A stretch of 8,354 nucleotides of DNA from Bacteroidota bacterium (lineage in GTDB: Bacteria > Bacteroidota > Bacteroidia > Chitinophagales > Chitinophagaceae), in contig JAEWJV010000184.1 of the NCBI GenBank assembly GCA_023386395.1, positions 1-8,354 on the forward strand, written 5' to 3'. Of the stretch, positions 7,924 through 8,354 are shown one piece after another. The notes beneath the pieces were generated by a model. It was given only the letters and a program-made list of their open reading frames with translations, had not been told where the DNA came from and made no database searches. Each line of letters opens with the position of its first letter. Positions within the stretch are counted from its first letter, which is position 1. The translations under genes were made by a program, and so were the position numbers.

Positions 7924-7995
7924 AATATAAATTCAATATTGAGCCTGCAATTTTTATATTTAAGATAAAACTTTCCCAAATAACCTGTCTTCTGT
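7924..7995 (+). other. Short intergenic gap with an all-A/T inverted repeat
   Basis: This is a 72-base gap between two co-oriented lipoprotein genes. AAATATAAA (7923-7931, overlapping the stop codon by one base) can pair with TTTATATTT (7953-7961), and CAATATTG lies in the loop. The stem has no G-C pairs and no T-run follows, so it is not a convincing terminator. No promoter with both elements was found. Read-through from the upstream gene is plausible. Confidence 0.3.
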
Positions 7996-8354
7996 ATGAG
8001 ATTATTTCCAACATTTTTTTTTCTATCATTTTTTTTTCTTCTTTCCTGCAAAGAAAAACATGCTGAACAACTGTTTAGCCTGACCGAAAACTCAGGTATC
8101 AATTTTAATAATACAATAGTTGATGGTAATTATGAAAACGGTTTTTCTTTCCGTAATTTCTACAATGGTGGCGGCGTAGCAACCGGTGATATTAATAACG
8201 ATGGCTTGGCCGATGTTTTCTTAACATCAAATCAGGGCGAAAACAAATTATACCTTAATCAGGGCGATTTTAAATTTGAAGATATTTCCGCAAGCTGCGG
8301 CATGAAACAAGATAGCATGTGGAGCACCGGAGCTGTATTTGTTGATATTAATAA
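7996..8354 (+). CDS. VCBS/FG-GAP repeat lipoprotein, N-terminal part (3' end outside window)
   Basis: The frame opens at ATG 7996 and is still open at the last base, giving 119 complete codons. The N-terminus is a Phe-rich lipoprotein signal (MRLFPTFFFLSFFFLLSC) with Cys18, followed by KEKHAEQ. Next comes LFSLTENSGINFNN, then FYNGGGVATGDINNDGLADV, with the first calcium loop starting at D65. NKLYLNQGDFKFEDIS follows, and a second loop begins at D117 (VDINN) where the window stops. This pattern matches the long VCBS-repeat/ASPIC proteins of Bacteroidota (from memory, often over 1000 residues), a subfamily distinct from the CRTAC1-type neighbour upstream. It is probably a surface lipoprotein of unknown ligand. 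Two runs of nine T (8014-8022 and 8029-8037) lie inside the signal-peptide codons, where indels would abolish translation of the mature protein. No Shine-Dalgarno sequence is seen; the start is chosen because it gives a complete signal peptide. Confidence 0.87.
   Translation, partial: MRLFPTFFFLSFFFLLSCKEKHAEQLFSLTENSGINFNNTIVDGNYENGFSFRNFYNGGGVATGDINNDGLADVFLTSNQGENKLYLNQGDFKFEDISASCGMKQDSMWSTGAVFVDIN

Noticed and set aside
7923..7961. AT-only inverted repeat considered as a terminator
   Set aside because: The stem has no G-C pairs and no downstream T-run; stability would be too low for intrinsic termination.
7638..8102. Minus-strand open frames of 63-84 codons crossing the 7924-7995 gap
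   Set aside because: They overlap each other and the lipoprotein genes on the plus strand, and translate to low-complexity sequence without a domain.

Overview
The window looks like chromosomal DNA from a Bacteroidota bacterium, most likely of the Chitinophagaceae/Sphingobacteriales type. The evidence is a SusC/SusD outer-membrane pair, a type IX secretion (T9SS) type B sorting domain, Bacteroidota-style lipoprotein signals, AT-rich DNA and no Shine-Dalgarno sequences before the start codons. The genus cannot be named from this sequence. No rRNA, tRNA, CRISPR array, insertion sequence or phage gene was seen.

Layout: (1) 2-775 (+) is the C-terminal third or less of a SusC-type TonB-dependent receptor; its start lies outside the window. 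(2) 793-2355 (+) is its SusD/RagB lipoprotein partner, 17 bases downstream. A strong hairpin with a T-run at 2374-2406 ends this operon, so no enzyme gene follows on the same transcript. (3) 2409-3341 (-) is a convergent gene for a membrane-anchored protein with an SRPBCC-like half and a GyrI-like/AraC-effector-binding half. (4) A 107-base AT-rich divergent intergenic region follows. (5) 3449-5551 (+) encodes a secreted 700-residue protein with seven recognisable beta-propeller-like repeats, a GCDSI module, an Ig-like segment and a T9SS type B sorting domain. (6) 5647-7923 (+) encodes a CRTAC1-family lipoprotein with an N-terminal helical part, seven calcium-binding FG-GAP/VCBS motifs, an ASPIC/UnbV domain and a Met/His-rich tail. 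(7) 7996 to the window end (+) is the start of a second, different VCBS-repeat lipoprotein, cut by the window edge.

Taken together, this is a cell-envelope locus. A SusCD importer binds and takes up an unknown ligand. A propeller protein is exported by T9SS to the surface. Two FG-GAP lipoproteins are probably displayed on the outer membrane. Genes 5-7 point the same way with gaps of 53 (95 to the preferred start) and 72 bases and no clear terminator between them, so they may be co-transcribed. Substrate and function cannot be read from the sequence. All families are known, but the functions of the FG-GAP/ASPIC lipoproteins and their link to SusCD systems are poorly described, and they are the best candidates here for an uncharacterised system.
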